From an uncultured Aquimarina sp. (GTDB lineage: Bacteria; Bacteroidota; Bacteroidia; Flavobacteriales; Flavobacteriaceae): a DNA stretch of 64,000 nt. The DNA lies in NCBI GenBank assembly GCA_947499005.1, contig CANMML010000008.1:80963-144962 (forward strand). Direction: 5' to 3'. Below, piece after piece: positions 44,478-54,762 of this stretch. The notes under the pieces were generated by a model that had not been told where the DNA came from, did not search any database, and was given only the letters and a program-made list of their open reading frames with translations. Numbering within the stretch: the first letter of the stretch is position 1; each line of letters starts with the position of its first letter. Position numbers and translations under genes: made by a program.

Positions 44478-44519
44478 TTATCTACTCTATTTTTTCACCA
44501 AGTGAATCTAAAAAAAATA

Positions 44520-46250
44520 CTACTTCAAATCAAAAGTATAACGAACACCAACTAACCCTTGAGCTGTTTGCACTGGGTAATTCAACCAACGCTCATATTT
44601 TTGATTTGCTAAGTTTTTTCCTTTCACGAAAGCAGACCAATTTTTATTGATTTGATAATCTACCTGTAGGTTTAGATCTACATAACTTTTTAAGGTTTCT
44701 GTTGATAAGCTAATGGGGTCTAATGCTTTTCGCTCGCCTGTAAAGAATAATTTTCCACTTGCCTTCCATTGTGGAGTAAAGACATAATACCCTTTCAAAG
44801 CTGTTTTCAATTCTGGCAAATACCATGCTTCTTGCGAACGGGAAATCGAATAACTTGCAAAATCAACTTCTAAAGCCATTCCATATTTTTTATCAATATC
44901 AAATTGCAATGACCCATGAAATGCTGTAGTCTTTAAATCTGCATATGCAAAACCGAATGAATTACCATATTGATATCCTTCTAACTCTGTACCGATTCCT
45001 AATAAATTAGGAGTAGGAATAAACAATGCTTTATCCTCTTCACTTTTAAAGTTGATATAAGCTTCGAAACCAAGAGTATTCAAAAAACTACCATTAACAC
45101 CTACTTTAGCATCGTAAGCTCTATTTGTAGGGCTTGTAATTATTCCAGGAGCTACAAAAAGATTTTCTTCACTAGCCGATCTATAAGTATTTTGATCTAA
45201 GCCTCCTGTAACGCTTGCAAACATATTAAAATCGTACTTAAACAATTTATAAGTAGCTAAAAGTTCTGGATACACAAATACCTTATTGTCTTTTGAAAGC
45301 TTATTGGTTCCTACAAATACTCCCAGTCCTGCTTTTATATCCACTCCCGAAAAATTGATAGACACATTTGGAGTGGCTCCTCCTATAAAAACACTTTGTT
45401 CTACATCTTGTAAATCGCCTTTAAACGTATTCTGAAAAAACTCTATTCGAACAGGTACTTGAATTTCCAAATCTTGCTGTCTCGTTTCAAACTTCAAATT
45501 GGGATTTATAGCAACATGGTTTTCTGTACTTTCAAAATCATCTCGAAAATGTCTTAACAAAAAATTTCCTCCTTCAAAATTCTTGGTATCTAATGCAAGT
45601 CTTCCCTTTAAATTGACATCAACAAAACTATGTGCTGGGTCGATTTGGTTGATTTGATCTTGCGAGATATTTAAATCTTCATCTAATCCATACCAATTGT
45701 ATAATTGATGTTTTATCTCTAATTGCCCATTAAATTGTTTGCGTTTTTCAAATCGATCGAAACCTAATTTTAAAGAAGTATCGAAAAAAGCATCATCTAA
45801 TCTTACCTCATCAATACCTCCTTGACTTGATTGATGATCTAAATGTGCCGTAAACTGACTCTTTTTATCTGTAGGAATCGCCACAAAAGCTTCCGCTTCT
45901 ACATTCGTAAAATTACCTGCTGCCAACCTTGCAAAATTAGAAGCCGATTTTTCTTGCGCTGCTTTTTGCACTTCTACTGCTTTGGCCTTTTTAGGTACGA
46001 ATGTACTTGCGACAGGTACCGAATGAATACGATAATTGGTTTTTTGCTTTACTTCCTTATTAGGGTCTTCAAAACTTGGTTCGCTTTGAATTTTAAAAGC
46101 ATCATTAATAGTTGGATTATAGGATTTGACAATAATAACACTCTCCGATTTCAACGTATCATTAACTACGTTACGTTCTTGTGACCAACCCGACAATGAG
46201 ATCAAACAAAAAACAACTGTGAAATATGTATAAAACTGCATTAATTTCAT
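44520..46250 (-). CDS. Outer-membrane beta-barrel protein (TonB-receptor-like barrel)
   Basis: 576 residues with a signal peptide (1-23, ending GWSQ). A short periplasmic N-terminal part (about 25-110, containing IIVKSYNPTINDAF and AKAVEVQKAAQEK) precedes a long run of amphipathic strands to a C-terminal GVRYTFDLK. Related genes are often called TonB-dependent receptors, but I see no plug domain or clear TonB box. It begins 4 bases after the big TPR gene on the same strand, so the pair is one operon. Probably a barrel whose partner is the TPR protein. Confidence 0.72.
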   Translation of the reverse strand: MKLMQFYTYFTVVFCLISLSGWSQERNVVNDTLKSESVIIVKSYNPTINDAFKIQSEPSFEDPNKEVKQKTNYRIHSVPVASTFVPKKAKAVEVQKAAQEKSASNFARLAAGNFTNVEAEAFVAIPTDKKSQFTAHLDHQSSQGGIDEVRLDDAFFDTSLKLGFDRFEKRKQFNGQLEIKHQLYNWYGLDEDLNISQDQINQIDPAHSFVDVNLKGRLALDTKNFEGGNFLLRHFRDDFESTENHVAINPNLKFETRQQDLEIQVPVRIEFFQNTFKGDLQDVEQSVFIGGATPNVSINFSGVDIKAGLGVFVGTNKLSKDNKVFVYPELLATYKLFKYDFNMFASVTGGLDQNTYRSASEENLFVAPGIITSPTNRAYDAKVGVNGSFLNTLGFEAYINFKSEEDKALFIPTPNLLGIGTELEGYQYGNSFGFAYADLKTTAFHGSLQFDIDKKYGMALEVDFASYSISRSQEAWYLPELKTALKGYYVFTPQWKASGKLFFTGERKALDPISLSTETLKSYVDLNLQVDYQINKNWSAFVKGKNLANQKYERWLNYPVQTAQGLVGVRYTFDLK

Positions 46251-46254
46251 GCGA

Positions 46255-49200
46255 CTATTGTGCTTTGATAGATGAATTTACTTTTGCTTCTTTTTGCTTT
46301 ATTTCTGCTAATAAAGCACTTGCTTCTTGCACTACATTAGGGAAATCTTCGAAATTAGTAGCAACTGACTCTAGGATATATGTTGCTTGATAAGCATCCT
46401 TTAACCCATAAAAGTTTTGAGCCATAATTACTAAGCCTTTGGCTCCATAACTTCGATATCCCGAAAAATCTCTAGCCAATTGTTGAACCAATTCGTTGGA
46501 CTTCTTATAATTTTTTTCTTGGTTTTCGAAAAGTGCAAGATGATATACTGCCTCTGCTCCTATCTTTCCATTCGAATTTTCAGCAACCTCTTTATAGGCA
46601 CGTCTTGCGACTTCCTTTTTTCCTGTAATAAGAGAAGCTCTTGCTTCATAAATCTTAGCATCCCGTTTGACTTCTTCAGTTATTCCAGATCGAGATAATA
46701 CTTTGTTTACATATTTCAATGTATTTGAATACTCTTCTTTTTCGTAGAAACTCTTCATTAAGTTTGTTTCTGCAAAGCGCCTATTTTCATCAAAATCAGC
46801 TTCAATTTCTAATTTCTGAAGGTATGGAATAGCGGCTTCGTAATCATTATTCTTTAAGTAAAGTTCGGATAAAGTTGATATAGAGGTTTCCGAAAATTCA
46901 CTTTTAGGAGCATCGGCTACATAGGTATAATGTGGAATTGCTTTATTTCCTTGCTGAGTCTTATAATAGCTTTGTGCTAAATAGAAATGACTATGCAAAC
47001 CATTAAGCCCCTGAGGAAACTGCTTTAGATATTTTTCAAAACCAAGTATCGCATCTCTTAATTGATTGTCTAAATATGGCTTTTCTGCTGCTGCATAGGT
47101 CGTTTTATCTAATTCTTCATTCGTAATTTCTACAAAATCCAATGTATTTACCCAATTAGCATAAGCATCGGGCTGTCCCATATCAATATAAACCAATCGT
47201 GCAGATTGTACTGCTTGAAGTGCTTCTGCCGTTTTAGGAAACTTCTCTACTACCTTTTTAAAACGTTCGATTGCCTTATCATTTTTGTCTTGGTTATAGT
47301 AAATTAATCCTTCCTTCAATATACTTTTCGAAACTAAAGGACTTTGTGGTAGTTCGGTTTGAATCTTTTTATAGTTTGCAATTCCTTTCGCCGCATTACC
47401 TTCTGCGATATAAACATTAGCCAAAGCATAGTAAACATCATCCAAATAAGTTGACTGCTTGTATGTTGAAACAAAAGATTCTAAACCTGTAATTTTTTCG
47501 TCATTCTTTCTCAAAAAACCATAGCACAATGATTTTTGATATAAAGCATATGGTGCCCCTTTAGGAAATTGCTTGATTACATTACTGTAAGTATCCAAAG
47601 CCTTCCAATAATCTGCATTTACAAAATAGCTATCTCCCAAACGCACTGTTGCATCATTTACATAAGAGGTTTCACTACTAGTCCCTAAAAATAAATTAAA
47701 ATGTTCAATAGCATTACCATAGTCTTTTAACTTGAAAAAGCAATATCCCAAATGATATTCTTTAAGTTTTAATCGTTCCCATTCGTAAGGTAAAGTGATA
47801 CTCCCTAAGGCAGCCGCAGCTACATCATATTTCCCAATTCTATAGTTACTTTCACCTAACCAATAATATGCTCGTTTTGTAATCTCTTCATCACCATTAA
47901 TTTCTGTAGCTTTTCCTAATAAAAATATGGCATCTTCATATTGATTTAGCTCGAATAGTTCTTGCCCTCTAAACAAGAGAACTTTTTGATATACGGACTG
48001 ATTTTTCGCCAATTGAATAGGATCACTCTCTAATAAAGTCAATGCTCCTTTATAGTTTTTTGAACTTAGATAGGAGTTCACCAATAGCTCGGAAACTTCA
48101 ACATTGTGAATAGAGTTAGGGTAATCCTTTAAAAATTCTTGAAGTACAGAAGATACTGGTTCAAAGGAGTTTCCTAATTCGTAACTCAATTTCGCATAAT
48201 TGTAATACGCATCTTCTTTTATTTCTGGTTCAAATTGCATTTCGGAAGCATTTTTAAACGCTGTAAATGCTTCTTGTTTTTTATTTAATTTTAAATACGT
48301 ATCCCCCAAATGATAGTATGCGTTTTGGGCTACTTTATCTTTTCCTGCAATAATCTTATTGAACTGTGTTAGTGCATTATCGAAGTTCTTTTCTTTGTAG
48401 TACGAATATCCTAATAGATAATGATCTGTATTACTCCATTTACCTCGGTTTCCTTTATATTTCTCTAAATAAGGAATTGCCTTTTTATATTTCTTCTGAT
48501 TAAAATAGCTCTCCCCTATAATCTTATTTAATTGAGACTTTTCTTTTGAATCTGCTTTAGGAAGCTGTCTTTCTGCATTTTCTATAGCTTTTTGAAATTT
48601 CCCTCTTTTGAAATTTCGATCGGCTTTATAATACGCTAAGCCTTTATCTGTAGAAAGACTATCCGAAACCTCTTCAAAAAACTTATCAGCCGTATCATAA
48701 TCATCGTTTTGGTACGCAATATACCCTAAGTAATATTTTGCTTCATCTCCATATTTTTCTGAATCTTTTGCTAAATCGAAATACTTTTTGGCTTCTTTAA
48801 AGCGTTCCACTTTATAGTAACTATATGCTTTATTGAAATTAAATTGTTCTCCTTCTAATTTTGTTAAACGTACTTCATCTACTTTATCGTACCACTTTCG
48901 CGCTTTAGCATAACTTCCAATAGCATAGAAATAATTACCTACATCGAAAAAAGCATTGTTCCTTTTCGGATGAGAAGGGTGCTCTTCTACAAAATGGAGC
49001 ATTTTATTATCAGCCCCTTTTTGCTTTAAACGAATAGCGCATTGCGCGTCGTAATAGGCGATGTAACTTTTTTTCGACAAATTAAGTTCCGATGTTTCTA
49101 TTTCAGAAAAAACCTTCTGCGAAGCCTCGTATTGTTTTGCAATAAATAGCCTTAACGCTTTCTGGTATTTTTCATCGTGATCGAAATCTACATTCGAAAC

Positions 49201-49263
49201 TTGCCCAAACATTGCTGTTATAGAACTAATCGTTAATAAAATGTATATTGGGATGGCTCTCAT
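46255..49263 (-). CDS. Exported TPR-repeat protein (1002 aa)
   Basis: Signal peptide (1-20, ending ITAMFGQ) followed by TPR-like helical pairs along almost the whole length, for example ARKWYDKVDEVRLTKLEGEQ, YYLGYIAYQNDDYDTADKFF and AYYHLGDTYLKLNKKQEAF. This suggests a periplasmic or outer-membrane-associated scaffold. First gene of a two-gene operon with the barrel protein. The divergent neighbour is ftsE, a layout I recall from other flavobacteria. Role unknown; an envelope-assembly function is inferred. Confidence 0.8.
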   Translation of the reverse strand: MRAIPIYILLTISSITAMFGQVSNVDFDHDEKYQKALRLFIAKQYEASQKVFSEIETSELNLSKKSYIAYYDAQCAIRLKQKGADNKMLHFVEEHPSHPKRNNAFFDVGNYFYAIGSYAKARKWYDKVDEVRLTKLEGEQFNFNKAYSYYKVERFKEAKKYFDLAKDSEKYGDEAKYYLGYIAYQNDDYDTADKFFEEVSDSLSTDKGLAYYKADRNFKRGKFQKAIENAERQLPKADSKEKSQLNKIIGESYFNQKKYKKAIPYLEKYKGNRGKWSNTDHYLLGYSYYKEKNFDNALTQFNKIIAGKDKVAQNAYYHLGDTYLKLNKKQEAFTAFKNASEMQFEPEIKEDAYYNYAKLSYELGNSFEPVSSVLQEFLKDYPNSIHNVEVSELLVNSYLSSKNYKGALTLLESDPIQLAKNQSVYQKVLLFRGQELFELNQYEDAIFLLGKATEINGDEEITKRAYYWLGESNYRIGKYDVAAAALGSITLPYEWERLKLKEYHLGYCFFKLKDYGNAIEHFNLFLGTSSETSYVNDATVRLGDSYFVNADYWKALDTYSNVIKQFPKGAPYALYQKSLCYGFLRKNDEKITGLESFVSTYKQSTYLDDVYYALANVYIAEGNAAKGIANYKKIQTELPQSPLVSKSILKEGLIYYNQDKNDKAIERFKKVVEKFPKTAEALQAVQSARLVYIDMGQPDAYANWVNTLDFVEITNEELDKTTYAAAEKPYLDNQLRDAILGFEKYLKQFPQGLNGLHSHFYLAQSYYKTQQGNKAIPHYTYVADAPKSEFSETSISTLSELYLKNNDYEAAIPYLQKLEIEADFDENRRFAETNLMKSFYEKEEYSNTLKYVNKVLSRSGITEEVKRDAKIYEARASLITGKKEVARRAYKEVAENSNGKIGAEAVYHLALFENQEKNYKKSNELVQQLARDFSGYRSYGAKGLVIMAQNFYGLKDAYQATYILESVATNFEDFPNVVQEASALLAEIKQKEAKVNSSIKAQ

Positions 49264-49393
49264 TAATACTAAAATTCGATTTCAAATGTTAAAAATACTA
49301 TATTATTAACGGAAAAAGAGTGGCTTTTTATATGTGAAATAAAGATTCGCTAAAAAATATTATTGTTTTTACTTTTACCTAAAATTCATTTCT

Positions 49394-50077
49394 ATGAGCC
49401 AAGCGGTTTTACAACTTCAAAATGCCACCATATCTCAACGCGAATCGGATATCCTTAATGATATCTCACTAAGCATTAATAAAGGCGAATTTGTATACTT
49501 AATAGGGAAAACAGGCTCGGGAAAGAGTAGTTTTCTTAAGACACTTTATGCAGATCTTCCATTATTAAAAGGGAATGGTACTATAGTAGATATGAACCTT
49601 AATGGTCTTAAAGAAAAAGAGATTCCTTTTTTAAGAAGAAAACTCGGGATTGTTTTTCAAGATTTTAAGCTATTAAATGACCGAACCATATACAACAATC
49701 TACTTTTTGTATTAAAAGCAACTGGTTGGAATGAGGCTGATAAGATTAAAGAAAAAATTGAGGAAGTACTTACTAAAGTGAGTATGCTAAATAAAAAGGA
49801 TAAATTTCCTTATCAACTTTCTGGTGGAGAACAACAACGTGTGGCTATTGCACGCGCGCTCCTTAATGACCCTGAATTAATTTTAGCAGATGAGCCTACT
49901 GGAAATCTTGACCCACAAACGTCTCTTGAAGTAATGGCGCTTTTGAAAGAAATTAACGCGCAAGGAAATACAATTCTTATGGCAACTCACGATTATGCAT
50001 TACTGCTAAAATACCCTTCAAAAACATTAAAATGCGATCAAGGCAAAATATTTGAAGTCGTACAACGTAAAAAGTAG
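49394..50077 (+). CDS. ftsE: FtsE-type cell division ATPase
   Basis: 227-residue ABC ATPase with Walker [10 protein letters not shown], signature [14 protein letters not shown], Walker [13 protein letters not shown] and switch His ATHDYAL. Q-loop [12 protein letters not shown] is close to FtsE. FtsE acts with FtsX to activate peptidoglycan hydrolases in division. No ftsX is next to it, which is common in Bacteroidota where the two are unlinked. Convergent with the oxygenase gene, 4 bases apart. Confidence 0.88.
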   Translation: MSQAVLQLQNATISQRESDILNDISLSINKGEFVYLIGKTGSGKSSFLKTLYADLPLLKGNGTIVDMNLNGLKEKEIPFLRRKLGIVFQDFKLLNDRTIYNNLLFVLKATGWNEADKIKEKIEEVLTKVSMLNKKDKFPYQLSGGEQQRVAIARALLNDPELILADEPTGNLDPQTSLEVMALLKEINAQGNTILMATHDYALLLKYPSKTLKCDQGKIFEVVQRKK

Positions 50078-50081
50078 GTTT

Positions 50082-50903
50082 CTATTTTTCTCCTTTTTTA
50101 TAAACGTGTGGATTTTCGATAAGTCCTTTTTTGAAAAACTTTCGAGCTTGATTTCTAAGGAAAGCATCTGCTTTTAATACTTTGTCTTTCAGTTTTTCTT
50201 CTGGCCTACCTCTAAATGTCGTAACATGAGATTTTGAATCGTTAAACCAAGGTATTTCAGAAAAATAATAATTGGATACGCAACATCTTGTCTTAGGAAT
50301 ATTTACTTTATTCACAGAATGCCAAGACTGGTTATGTGTTGCCATAACTACTAGCCTATTAAATTTTGATAAAATAGTAGTAGGCTTACCTTTAGGTCCA
50401 TCTGGCCACAACTCTAAATTCCCTCCATTTTCTAATACCCAATTAGGACTTACATAGTATAATAGATTAAGCATTCGCCATTTCTGACGTTCTTTGTCAT
50501 GAGAATTATCTAAGTGTGGATTTAAAAAATGTCCTTCACTCATCATCGACAATCCTCCCGCATACAACTGAGCATCTGGTTGAAAGTCGACACCTACACA
50601 AATTTCTTCAAGAAAAGATACTATAGTTTCATCTTGAAAAGCATAGATTATTTCTTCGAGTAATGGATTATAAATATCCATTTGCACAGCAATATGCTTG
50701 TACTCTTTTAAACTCTTTTTTAATACCGTTTCTGAGTGACTTGGAAAAACACTATACACTTGCATAGCTAGATCATCGGGAAGTAAATCATCTATATAAA
50801 AGTAACCTATACGAGACTTACTCTTATCAAACTGAGCTGTAATTGAAGCTTGCTCACTTTTTAATCGTTCTAAAATTAAATTTGAAATTTGTTTTCGATT
50901 CAT
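50082..50903 (-). CDS. 2-oxoglutarate/Fe(II)-dependent oxygenase
   Basis: 273 residues. The iron-binding triad is visible: HxD in NPHLDNS and the distal His in NQSWHSV, followed by the 2-oxoglutarate Arg in KTRCCVSNYYF. It resembles prolyl-4-hydroxylase-type enzymes found in LPS and capsule clusters (Rps23-like domain). It lies 3 bases downstream of a glycosyltransferase gene, so it probably hydroxylates a sugar or a protein linked to the surface glycan. Substrate unknown. Confidence 0.8.
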   Translation of the reverse strand: MNRKQISNLILERLKSEQASITAQFDKSKSRIGYFYIDDLLPDDLAMQVYSVFPSHSETVLKKSLKEYKHIAVQMDIYNPLLEEIIYAFQDETIVSFLEEICVGVDFQPDAQLYAGGLSMMSEGHFLNPHLDNSHDKERQKWRMLNLLYYVSPNWVLENGGNLELWPDGPKGKPTTILSKFNRLVVMATHNQSWHSVNKVNIPKTRCCVSNYYFSEIPWFNDSKSHVTTFRGRPEEKLKDKVLKADAFLRNQARKFFKKGLIENPHVYKKGEK

Positions 50904-50906
50904 AAT

Positions 50907-52016
50907 TCAATTCAAAATTTCTGTGAGTTTTTCTGTTAGTGCACTTCTTGTAAACATAGGTAGATTTTTCTTGCGTTCTATACTATACTCATAATTTTGA
51001 TTAAATAACTCTTTAACCTTTGCTCCTAATTCGGAAATATCATCAATCAAAATACAAAGATTTTGAAGTCCTAAATGATCTGTAATATTAGAATTTATGA
51101 TACAATATCTACTTGTATGAAGCGCTGTAAAAAGTTTTAATTTGGTTCCTGATCTTTGAAAAGACCATAAAATATTAATATGAGATTTACGAAGTAGTTC
51201 ATTTAATTTTTCTTCTTCCGTAATATTTACAAACTCGATATGATCAATATCCTGAATTGCTTTTTCTAATGGTTTTGGACAAATACTACCTGCAATAACT
51301 AACGGAATTTCGATCTCTTTTAGTTGTTCTACGATTGCTTTTGCCGATTCTAAATTATCTAACGAGGATAAATCACCATGAAATAGGCAAAATTCTCCTC
51401 TTTCATTTAATTTCTCTACTTCATTATACTTATGAAACGGAGTCACTAAATGTGTTTGCTTTCTATATTTATCTTCGAAATAATCTTTTTCATGATTCGA
51501 AATAGAAATTATTTCATCTATTTCAGGAAGAATATGTTTCTCATAAATCTCAAACTTTACAGCTTCAAAATAATAGACTAACTTCTTAAATACATTTCTT
51601 TCACTTTTAATAAATCCTTTAAAGTAATTATGTTCAATATTATGAGCTCTTAGAAATGTTTTATTCGGAATTTTATTTCTGTACAATATAGAAGTACTAT
51701 GTAGCCCTTCGAATAGTATTGGAGCATTAGACGCTTTTATATTTTCTAATAAATCTTTTGATTGGCGGGTAGCTACTCTATAAGGAAGCATCGAAAAAAA
51801 ATTCAGCCCTGAAGTGTCTCTTTTGTATCTATATAATTTTTCAACATATTTTTCTACTTCACTAAAATCATTCCTATTAGAATAAAAGGCATGTAAGACT
51901 ATATGATAACCTGCCTCGAAAAGGCCTTTAATTTTAAAAAAAACATCAATAACACCTCCAAAATTTGCAGGACAAGGATTATCAAAGCATACAATTTGTA
52001 GTGTATGTTTTTTCAT
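50907..52016 (-). CDS. Glycosyltransferase (GT-B, family 4-like)
   Basis: 369 residues with GT-B layout: N-terminal domain beginning LQIVCFDNPCPANFGGVIDVF, and a C-terminal domain with LVIAGSICPKPLEKAI and NILWSFQRSGTKLKLFTALHTSRY in place of the usual E-x7-E region. It transfers a sugar in the surface-glycan pathway; donor unknown. Operon with the oxygenase. Confidence 0.72.
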   Translation of the reverse strand: MKKHTLQIVCFDNPCPANFGGVIDVFFKIKGLFEAGYHIVLHAFYSNRNDFSEVEKYVEKLYRYKRDTSGLNFFSMLPYRVATRQSKDLLENIKASNAPILFEGLHSTSILYRNKIPNKTFLRAHNIEHNYFKGFIKSERNVFKKLVYYFEAVKFEIYEKHILPEIDEIISISNHEKDYFEDKYRKQTHLVTPFHKYNEVEKLNERGEFCLFHGDLSSLDNLESAKAIVEQLKEIEIPLVIAGSICPKPLEKAIQDIDHIEFVNITEEEKLNELLRKSHINILWSFQRSGTKLKLFTALHTSRYCIINSNITDHLGLQNLCILIDDISELGAKVKELFNQNYEYSIERKKNLPMFTRSALTEKLTEILN

Positions 52017-52280
52017 TTAAACGATTCATTACAGATTTAAAAAGTAAGATTTAGAGTTACATATTACCTCCAAGTTTAATAGCTCTTTTACAAGAACTTC
52101 ATTAAAACAAAGAAACATATGTTTCTAAAATTTCAAAAACAATATTGAAGTAAATTTTTTCTTTAATTAGAAAATAAATTTACAACTAAAGGAAATACAA
52201 TATAGTGATATGAATAGCTATATTTTGATCTTGATATTATATATTGCTGATGTTTTACTAATGTAAATTTTCTAAATAAT
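52017..52280. other. AT-rich divergent gap in the polysaccharide cluster
   Basis: 264 bases between two divergent glycosyltransferase genes. No open frame, clear -7 box or hairpin was identified. Confidence 0.4.
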
Positions 52281-53195
52281 TTGGAGAGCCATCCTTTTTT
52301 TTCAGTAATCATTCCTCTTTATAATAAGGAAAACTTTATTGCGGCCACTTTAGTATCTGTGCATCAACAAACTTTCAAAAAATTTGAAGTAATTATTGTT
52401 AATGATGGTAGTACAGATGGGAGTGTCGCTAAGGCAAATGAATTTATTGAAGGTAAGTCACAATTTCAAATCATGTCTGTTACCAATGGGGGTGTCTCTA
52501 AAGCTAGAAATAAAGGGATTTTTGAAGCTAAAGGACAATTTGTTGTATTGTTAGATGCAGATGATATCTGGCTAGAAGATCATTTAAGCAGTCTACGCAG
52601 TGCTATTGTAAAAAACAATCGTATTGACGTTTTTTATGCTAATTATCTAATAGAAAACAAAAAAGGAGTTTTTAAAAATACTTATTTTAATTTTTTGCCT
52701 CCAGAAAAAGAGGGGCTATACTATATAGAAAACTATTTTAAAAGTAGCCTTAGAAATGAACTAGCATGGACTTCCGCAACTTGTTTTAGAAAGCGTTTAT
52801 TAATTGAAGAAAATTTACTTTTTGATCCTGAATTAGTATCTAATCAAGACACCGATTTATGGCTCCGTATAGGATTAAATAACCCTTGTATTTTCATTAA
52901 AAAGCCGACAGCTATTTACAAGTGTTATAAAGAAGGATTGGCTAAATCGAAACTTATTGACAATAAGTACCTTTTGATAAATAAACATGAAGACATCCAA
53001 GACAGTAAACCTTTTTTAAAGGCATATCTAGATCAAAACAGATTTTCTTTTGCGATTCAATATTTACAGATTGGCGAGACCGAAAAAGCTTATGACATTT
53101 TTAAAATAATTGATCGTAAAAGTCTTTCTTTCAAAAGAAAACTTGTGATGTTATTGCCTAAATCTTTACTGAAAAAATTACTTTTTAAAGGATAA
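52281..53195 (+). CDS. Family 2 glycosyltransferase
   Basis: 304 residues, GT-A fold. FSVIIPLYNKENFIAATL, VNDGSTDGS and VLLDADDIWLEDH with the DxD metal site are typical of GT2. The start is TTG at 52281 (MESHPFFSVII), since no ATG precedes the first beta strand. The gene runs against the surrounding minus-strand genes and its last 18 bases overlap the 3' end of fdtA. Confidence 0.85.
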   Translation: MESHPFFSVIIPLYNKENFIAATLVSVHQQTFKKFEVIIVNDGSTDGSVAKANEFIEGKSQFQIMSVTNGGVSKARNKGIFEAKGQFVVLLDADDIWLEDHLSSLRSAIVKNNRIDVFYANYLIENKKGVFKNTYFNFLPPEKEGLYYIENYFKSSLRNELAWTSATCFRKRLLIEENLLFDPELVSNQDTDLWLRIGLNNPCIFIKKPTAIYKCYKEGLAKSKLIDNKYLLINKHEDIQDSKPFLKAYLDQNRFSFAIQYLQIGETEKAYDIFKIIDRKSLSFKRKLVMLLPKSLLKKLLFKG

Positions 53196-53594
53196 AAATT
53201 GTTGATAATCTCTGATGTAATCTTCTTCTTCGTATACTTCAGATGCAAAAACTAAACAAACCGCACCACTAGAAAAATTTTCGAGTTCTCTCCATATCCC
53301 AGGACAAAGTAACAACCCCTTATTGGGCTTATTCATTGTATGGATTTTTGTACTAGTACCATCATTAATTCGAACATCAAAACTTCCACTTAATGGCAAT
53401 AAAAACTGATATAATTCTTTATGAGCATGACCTCCTCTAATAGCAGTACTGGGAACATCATACAAATAATAAGCTCTTTTTAATTGAAATGGCAATACAT
53501 CTTTTTCTACAACAGATAATGCACCTCTATTGAACTCCGATTCTATTTTTTCAAGTTCTATAAAATAACAATCCGATATTTTAGTTTTTTTCAT
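53178..53594 (-). CDS. fdtA: FdtA-type dTDP-4-keto-6-deoxyglucose 3,4-ketoisomerase
   Basis: 138-residue cupin of the WxcM/FdtA group. Signature RGGHAHKELYQFLLPLSG with metal/substrate His residues. It makes dTDP-3-keto-6-deoxygalactose (or the gluco isomer, QdtA), which the aminotransferase at 57156 would then convert to a 3-amino sugar. Overlaps the preceding glycosyltransferase gene by 14 bases, so the two are translated together. Confidence 0.85.
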   Translation of the reverse strand: MKKTKISDCYFIELEKIESEFNRGALSVVEKDVLPFQLKRAYYLYDVPSTAIRGGHAHKELYQFLLPLSGSFDVRINDGTSTKIHTMNKPNKGLLLCPGIWRELENFSSGAVCLVFASEVYEEEDYIRDYQQFLSFKK

Positions 53595-54666
53595 ACTGTT
53601 CTATAATTTTTCGCCATGCTTCTTTTACGACAGAATACTCAAAAGGAGTAATACTTGTTCTGGTATTTTTTACACAATTACCTCTAAAATCAGCATTAAA
53701 AGTCATTTTTTCTATGGCTCTTGAAAAATTCTCTATTGTTTTTTCTTTTACAAGTATACCATTATATCCTGAAACTATAATCTCAGATGGTCCAGATTCG
53801 AAATCTGTTGTAACTACTGGGACTTCTAAAGCTAATGATTCAATTATTGTCATTGGAAAACCTTCATATCTACTTGCCATTACTGTACAAATTGCATTTT
53901 TAACAATTTCATACGGGCTACTTTGAAATGGATAAAAAAGGATATATTCACTGAAATGAATATTATTTACATACTCTTCCAATGTTTCTTCACTGGGCCC
54001 AGAACCCATTATAACAAACCTGACTCCTTCTTTAGATAAATTAGAATCTTTATAAGCATCTATTAGGAAACGAATGTCTTTCGCATAATCTTCTAACCTC
54101 CCATAAAATAAAATATATGGAAACGATAAAGAATGATTAGCTTCGGTATTAGAAATAGATTTACCAAAAGTATTCTGGATATAATGAACATTTTTATACC
54201 CATACCTCTCGACTAATTTATTTTTTACATGTTTTGAAACACATACAAAACGGTGCTTCTGATAGAAAAAATCACTTAGTGATGTATTATCAAATAAATA
54301 ATCATCCAGTTTAGAATTATGAACTAAAAAAATCCTGTTAACAATAGTTGCATAAATTATTTTTTGAAAAATTAACTCTTTATAGAAACTAGGGCGTGTT
54401 CTGCCATCAATAATTAGATCGTATTTTTTACGTTTTAAAAAACTACGCAGTTGGAAGAATTTGTCCATCTTAGAAAAAACAGCAATCCTATTTCCTTTTA
54501 AAACATTGAAGTTAATTTCAGATTTTAATGTATTTGTGTTTTCTTTATTCAAAATAGAATACACATCTACTTCGCATCCCAAATCCATTAACATTCTAAT
54601 AATATTTAGGTTCGATTTTTCTGCTCCGCCTCCATACAGACTAATAACTACAAATGCAATTTTCAA
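53581..54666 (-). CDS. Family 4 glycosyltransferase
   Basis: 361 residues, GT-B. N-terminal VVISLYGGGAEKSNLNIIR; C-terminal ILFYGRLEDYAKDIRFLIDAY and the E-x7-E region SRYEGFPMTIIESLALEVPVV. Adds a sugar to a lipid-linked oligosaccharide on the cytoplasmic side. Upstream of and overlapping fdtA. Confidence 0.87.
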   Translation of the reverse strand: MKIAFVVISLYGGGAEKSNLNIIRMLMDLGCEVDVYSILNKENTNTLKSEINFNVLKGNRIAVFSKMDKFFQLRSFLKRKKYDLIIDGRTRPSFYKELIFQKIIYATIVNRIFLVHNSKLDDYLFDNTSLSDFFYQKHRFVCVSKHVKNKLVERYGYKNVHYIQNTFGKSISNTEANHSLSFPYILFYGRLEDYAKDIRFLIDAYKDSNLSKEGVRFVIMGSGPSEETLEEYVNNIHFSEYILFYPFQSSPYEIVKNAICTVMASRYEGFPMTIIESLALEVPVVTTDFESGPSEIIVSGYNGILVKEKTIENFSRAIEKMTFNADFRGNCVKNTRTSITPFEYSVVKEAWRKIIEQYEKN

Positions 54667-54762
54667 ATTGGCAGCAATAATTTATTAAACAATCATAAAA
54701 TTTGAAAATTAGTTAAAAAAACATAATTTCAGCCTCGAAAACTATTATACCTTCTCATTTTT

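Noticed and set aside
45843..46184. 113-codon plus-strand frame inside the barrel protein gene
   Set aside because: Shadow of the long minus-strand gene: composition and lack of any promoter or family signal.
44520..46250. Calling the barrel protein a TonB-dependent receptor
   Set aside because: No plug domain or clear TonB box could be seen, so only a barrel call is supported.
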